A DNA stretch of 15,685 nucleotides, from NCBI GenBank assembly GCA_023433275.1, contig JAEZDN010000060.1:1-15685 (forward strand), in the 5' to 3' direction. Position numbers and translations under genes: made by a program. Of the stretch, positions 12,452 to 15,685 are shown piece after piece. Position 1 is the stretch's first letter, and every line of letters starts with the position of its first letter. Under the pieces are notes generated by a model. The model searched no databases, was not told where the DNA came from, and saw nothing but the letters and a program-made list of their open reading frames with translations. The DNA comes from Verrucomicrobiota bacterium. GTDB lineage: Bacteria > Verrucomicrobiota > Verrucomicrobiia > Opitutales > Opitutaceae.

Positions 12452-14559
12452 GCAACGAACCCGCCTTCAAACCAATCCGGCTTTTCTCCTCCGACCTCGA
12501 CGGCACGCTCCTTGGAAACCCTGAATCCTCGGCGCGGTTCAAGGCGGCGTGGGAGGCGCTCTCCCCCGGCGCCAAGCCCCTGCTGGTTTACAACAGCGGG
12601 CGGCTCGTGGATGACCTCCGGACCTTCGTGGACGACGGCACGCTGCCGGCCGCGGACTATTACATCGGCGGGGTGGGCACGGAAATTTATGATGTAAAGG
12701 CCGGCACGCGGCTGGACGACTTCCTGGAGCACCTGACCGTCGGCTGGGATCTCGAGAAAGTCCGGCAGGTGGTCGCGGCCTTTCCCGGTACCCGCCCCCA
12801 GCCCGCCGAATACCAGCATGCATTCAAATCGAGCTGGTTCCTCGATCGCGCCACGCCGGGCACGATCCGCGAGCTCAAGCGCCGGCTCGTCGACGTTGGC
12901 CTCGAGGTAAACGTCGTTTACTCGAGCGGGCGCGACCTCGACGTCCTGCCCGACAACGCCACGAAGGGTGGCGGACTGCGGTGGCTCTGCGAGCGGATTG
13001 GCGTGCCGTTGGACACGGTGCTCGTGGCCGGCGACACCGCGAACGACGCGAGCATGTTCCGCCTGCCGGGCGTGCGTGGCATCGTGCTCGAGAACACCAT
13101 GCCGGAGCTCTACGAAGCGACCGTCGACGTGCCGACCTACAGCTCGCGCCACATCCTGGCCGATGGCGTGCTCGACGGGCTTTGCCACCACGGGATCGTC
13201 TGCGTGATCCCCACCAAGGAAAAATCACGCGTCCGCTCCGAAAAGATGGACCCGGGCTTCCGCATGCTCTTCACCGGCACGAAGCTGGGGTCGCTGAACG
13301 AGAAGGAGCGCGAATTCCTGCTGACCGCCTACGAGCAGGCCATCGCCGCCCTCCGGCGCAACATCACGCCCCTCGGCTTTTCCGCGTGCTCGCTCAACGA
13401 CAACTCGGTCACCGGGACCGATGCCAACTACCGCAGCGTCTGGGCCCGCGACGGCGCGATCACGGTGTGGAACACGCTTTACCTCGAGGACGAGGACATC
13501 CGCGCGTGCTCGCTCGCCACGCTCGAGACCCTGCTCAACGCCGCGACCCCATTCGGCCAGATTCCCGCCAACGTGCGCATCGACACCGGGGAGCCGGATT
13601 ATTCCGGCGTCGGCAACATCGCCTCGATCGACAGCGGGCTGTGGCTGATCATCGCGATCTACAACTACGCCTACCGCACCGGCGACCTCTCCCTGCTGTA
13701 TCGCCACGCCGATCGATTGCAGACGGTGATGAACTGGCTGGGCGCGCAGGACTCGAACAACGACGGCTTGCTCGAGATCCCCGAGGCGGGCGACTGGACC
13801 GATCTTTTCGGCCGCAGCTACAACGTGCTCTACGACGAGGTGCTCTGGTTCCGGACGAATGTCTGCTACGGGCGCATCCTCGAGCTGATGGGCAAGTTCG
13901 ATCGCGCCGCGGACTATCTGCGCGCCTCCCAACGCATTCGCGGCCGCGTGCTGGATCTCTTCTGGCCCACCACCAAGCCCGGCGACCCCGTGCAGTCGCC
14001 GAGCGTGAGCCGCTTCGCGCACCGCCAGGCGGGCTTGGGCGACGCCCAGTACCTCCTCGCGGAGATCACGCCGTTTTCCTACAACTGGCGTTGCGACACC
14101 TACGCCAACATCCTGGCGTTCCTGATGAACCTGCTCGACGTGGATCGCGCGCGCACCGCCTTCCGTTTCATGTGGGGCGTCGGCGTGAACCAGCCCTGGC
14201 CCGTCGCCAACCTCTATCCGGTCGTGCAGGCGGGTGATCCCGACTGGCGCGCCTACTACACCGTGAACCTGCTCAACCTGCCGCACCACTATCACAACGG
14301 CGGCATCTGGCCGTTCATCGGCGGCATGTGGGTGCGCTTCATCCACCGGCTGGGCTTTCACGAGGTCGCGAGCCGTGAATTGCTGCGGCTCGCGCAGGTC
14401 AACCAGCTCGGCTCCGATCACGAATGGGAATTCAACGAATGGGCGCACGGCCAGACCGGCCGGCCCATGGGCAAGGCGTACCAGGCCTGGAGCGCGGCGT
14501 CGTTCATCCGCGCCTGCCAGGAAGTCGAGGTCGAGCCCGGGCACGTCACGGAACACTGA
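12448..14559 (+). CDS. Fused sucrose-phosphatase-like HAD phosphatase and GH100-like (neutral invertase) glycosidase
   Basis: The protein has 703 residues. Residues 10-250 form an HAD-IIB phosphatase of the sucrose-6-phosphate / mannosylfructose-phosphate phosphatase type: motif I DLDGT (D16, D18), motif II S50 (YNSGR), K173 (NATKGG) and motif IV GDTAND (D196, D200). After a linker (about 250-290), residues 300-700 look like an (alpha/alpha)6-barrel invertase. IDSGLWLIIAIYNYAYRTGD (394-413) closely follows the plant and cyanobacterial GH100 block. D452 (DWTD) and E664 (FNEWAHG) sit where the acid and base of GH100 enzymes are expected, and KAYQAWSAASFI matches the family's QTWSIAGY end. The start at 12448 is shared with the symporter stop (ATGA). 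The first half would finish synthesis and the second would hydrolyse the product to fructose plus a hexose. GH63- or GH37-like specificity is the alternative for the second half. It is one continuous frame with no sign of a frameshift. Confidence 0.82.
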   Translation: MSNEPAFKPIRLFSSDLDGTLLGNPESSARFKAAWEALSPGAKPLLVYNSGRLVDDLRTFVDDGTLPAADYYIGGVGTEIYDVKAGTRLDDFLEHLTVGWDLEKVRQVVAAFPGTRPQPAEYQHAFKSSWFLDRATPGTIRELKRRLVDVGLEVNVVYSSGRDLDVLPDNATKGGGLRWLCERIGVPLDTVLVAGDTANDASMFRLPGVRGIVLENTMPELYEATVDVPTYSSRHILADGVLDGLCHHGIVCVIPTKEKSRVRSEKMDPGFRMLFTGTKLGSLNEKEREFLLTAYEQAIAALRRNITPLGFSACSLNDNSVTGTDANYRSVWARDGAITVWNTLYLEDEDIRACSLATLETLLNAATPFGQIPANVRIDTGEPDYSGVGNIASIDSGLWLIIAIYNYAYRTGDLSLLYRHADRLQTVMNWLGAQDSNNDGLLEIPEAGDWTDLFGRSYNVLYDEVLWFRTNVCYGRILELMGKFDRAADYLRASQRIRGRVLDLFWPTTKPGDPVQSPSVSRFAHRQAGLGDAQYLLAEITPFSYNWRCDTYANILAFLMNLLDVDRARTAFRFMWGVGVNQPWPVANLYPVVQAGDPDWRAYYTVNLLNLPHHYHNGGIWPFIGGMWVRFIHRLGFHEVASRELLRLAQVNQLGSDHEWEFNEWAHGQTGRPMGKAYQAWSAASFIRACQEVEVEPGHVTEH

Positions 14560-14577
14560 GCCGGAGCAATTCAGTTC

Positions 14578-14716
14578 AACCACAGATGGACACCGATATA
14601 CACAAATGCTGCGGAGGTTTCCGAATCGGACATCCGAACCATTCGCCGGACGAGCTGCTTCAAGGCGGTCATGCCGCCAGACTGGATCTGCGTTCATTTG
14701 TGACCATCTGTGGTTT
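14578..14716. repeat. CCACAGATGG long-armed inverted repeat
   Basis: The left arm 14578-14608 (AACCACAGATGG...) and right arm 14684-14716 (...CCATCTGTGGTTT) are imperfect reverse complements around about 75 bases. Those bases include a small GGCGG/CCGCC hairpin (14664-14678). Each arm is made of CRCRRAT units about 10 bp apart. The element fills the 203-bp gap between the phosphatase-hydrolase and kinase genes, which otherwise holds nothing I can name. Confidence 0.8.
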
Positions 14717-14762
14717 CCTCCTGCCCAAGTCAGGTTAAGTCCCCTGCCGCCGGTTAAAGATC

Positions 14763-15671
14763 ATGCGCGACTCCCCCCGCCCCACCGTTGCCTGCTTCGG
14801 CGAAATCCTCTGGGATTTCCTGCCGCGCGGCGCATTCCCTGGCGGCGCACCGTTCAATGTGGCGTATCACGTGGGCCGACTCGGCCTGCATGCGCACCTC
14901 ATCAGCGCCGTCGGCCATGACCTCCTCGGCGACGACCTGCTCCGGCGCCTGCGGCATTGGGGATTGGACACCGACGGCGTGAGCCGGCACCTCGGCCTGC
15001 CCACGGGCCATGTGCGCGCCACCCTCGACGCCGGCGGCAACGCCGCCTACGAGATCGCGACGGAGGTGGCGTGGGACCAGATCATTCCCGGGGAGGACAG
15101 CATTCGCGCCGTGCACGGGGCGCGCGCCCTGGTTTTCGGCACGCTCGCCCAGCGCTCGCCCGTCAATCGCGCCGCGCTGAACCGCTTGCTCGCCATCCTA
15201 CCCCCCGACGCGCTGCGCGTCATGGACGTGAACCTGCGCGCCCCCCATGACGACCTCGCGCTCGTGCGCACGCTGGCCCGGAAATGCACGTTGCTGAAAC
15301 TGAATGCCGGCGAGGCGGCGCGGCTCAACGACGACCAACCCGGCTATGGTCGGGAGGAAGCCCATGCGCGTCAGCTGGCGGAAAGCTGTGGTTGCGCGAT
15401 CGTCTGCGTGACCGCAGGCGAGCATGGCGCCGGCATTCTGGCGGGAGGCCAGTGGCACTGGACCCAGGCGCGCCCGATGACGGTGCGTGACACCGTGGGC
15501 GCGGGAGATGCCTTCATGGCCGGCCTGCTATCCGGCCTGCTCCTTCATGGTGAAAGTGCCGCCCGGGCGCTCGAACGCGCCTGCCGGCTTGGCGAGTACG
15601 TCGCCGCGCAGGACGGCGCCACCCCCGCCTACACGCTCGACGCGCAGGGCATGCCCGTAAGCCCATCGTAG
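14763..15671 (+). CDS. PfkB-family carbohydrate kinase, probable fructokinase
   Basis: The protein has 302 residues, a normal length for the ribokinase/PfkB family. It starts with the family strand CFGEILWDFLP (11-21), close to bacterial fructokinases, followed by the di-glycine substrate site PGGAPFNVAYHVGRLG (26-41). Near the C-terminus is the anion-hole and catalytic motif DTVGAGDAF (243-251, with D249 the base). The LKLNAGEAARL segment is also typical. It would phosphorylate fructose with ATP. It follows the mannosylfructose-type genes after a repeat-filled gap; the Agrobacterium mannosylfructose cluster also includes a fructokinase. Fructose freed by the GH100-like domain would become fructose 6-phosphate, which is also the acceptor of the synthase. 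Other PfkB sugars cannot be excluded. Confidence 0.85.
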   Translation: MRDSPRPTVACFGEILWDFLPRGAFPGGAPFNVAYHVGRLGLHAHLISAVGHDLLGDDLLRRLRHWGLDTDGVSRHLGLPTGHVRATLDAGGNAAYEIATEVAWDQIIPGEDSIRAVHGARALVFGTLAQRSPVNRAALNRLLAILPPDALRVMDVNLRAPHDDLALVRTLARKCTLLKLNAGEAARLNDDQPGYGREEAHARQLAESCGCAIVCVTAGEHGAGILAGGQWHWTQARPMTVRDTVGAGDAFMAGLLSGLLLHGESAARALERACRLGEYVAAQDGATPAYTLDAQGMPVSPS

Positions 15672-15685
15672 GGCCGGTCTCCGAC

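Noticed and set aside
12981..14237. 418-codon plus-strand frame within the fusion gene
   Set aside because: It is an alternative frame of the fusion gene. The product is Arg/His-rich, while the other frame keeps all HAD and GH motifs.
13225..14697. 490-codon minus-strand frame opposite the hydrolase domain
   Set aside because: It is the shadow of the GH100-like coding region, with no recognisable domain, and it runs through the repeat at 14578.

Overview
This is a GC-rich bacterial chromosomal window. It has dense genes with short gaps, several families of GC-rich hairpin repeats in those gaps, and almost no recognisable Shine-Dalgarno sequences. The combination of Tat-exported sugar oxidoreductases, such repeats and a compatible-solute cluster suggests a Verrucomicrobiota member, possibly Opitutaceae. 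That placement is inference from style and gene content; the window holds no rRNA or other phylogenetic marker.

Positions 78-3655, minus strand: a three-gene cassette in the order GMC flavoprotein oxidoreductase, gluconate-2-dehydrogenase-subunit-3-like Tat protein, exported TIM-barrel sugar isomerase/epimerase-like protein. It resembles periplasmic sugar or glycoside dehydrogenase systems, in which the small subunit carries the FAD subunit through the Tat pathway. Each gap inside the cassette holds a different inverted-repeat element.

Positions 3656-5432: repeat-rich spacer and two unrecognised small genes (4145-4630 and 4731-5087). The second is followed by a terminator-like hairpin that also belongs to a hairpin family seen elsewhere in the window.

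Positions 5433-7757, plus strand: a tight four-gene set of small envelope or stress proteins. It comprises a single-span protein with a long amphipathic N-terminus, a Holin-X/YqjE-like protein, a DUF3618 protein and a DUF2934 protein. It recalls the enterobacterial yqjD-yqjE type of cluster.

Positions 7758-8246: non-coding, with two copies of a three-way-junction repeat and two adjacent perfect hairpins just before the next operon.

Positions 8247-15671, plus strand: the most interesting part. A glycosyltransferase very like mannosylfructose-phosphate synthase (MfpsA) is followed by a short MscS-type channel, a UspA protein and a sodium:solute symporter. Next comes a 703-residue protein joining a sucrose-phosphatase-like HAD domain to a GH100 (neutral invertase)-like barrel. 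A PfkB-family fructokinase-like gene follows after a repeat-filled gap. Genes from the channel to the fusion overlap or nearly touch. Read together, they look like one locus for making, releasing, recapturing, hydrolysing and re-phosphorylating a fructose-containing disaccharide osmolyte, most likely mannosylfructose (sucrose is the alternative).
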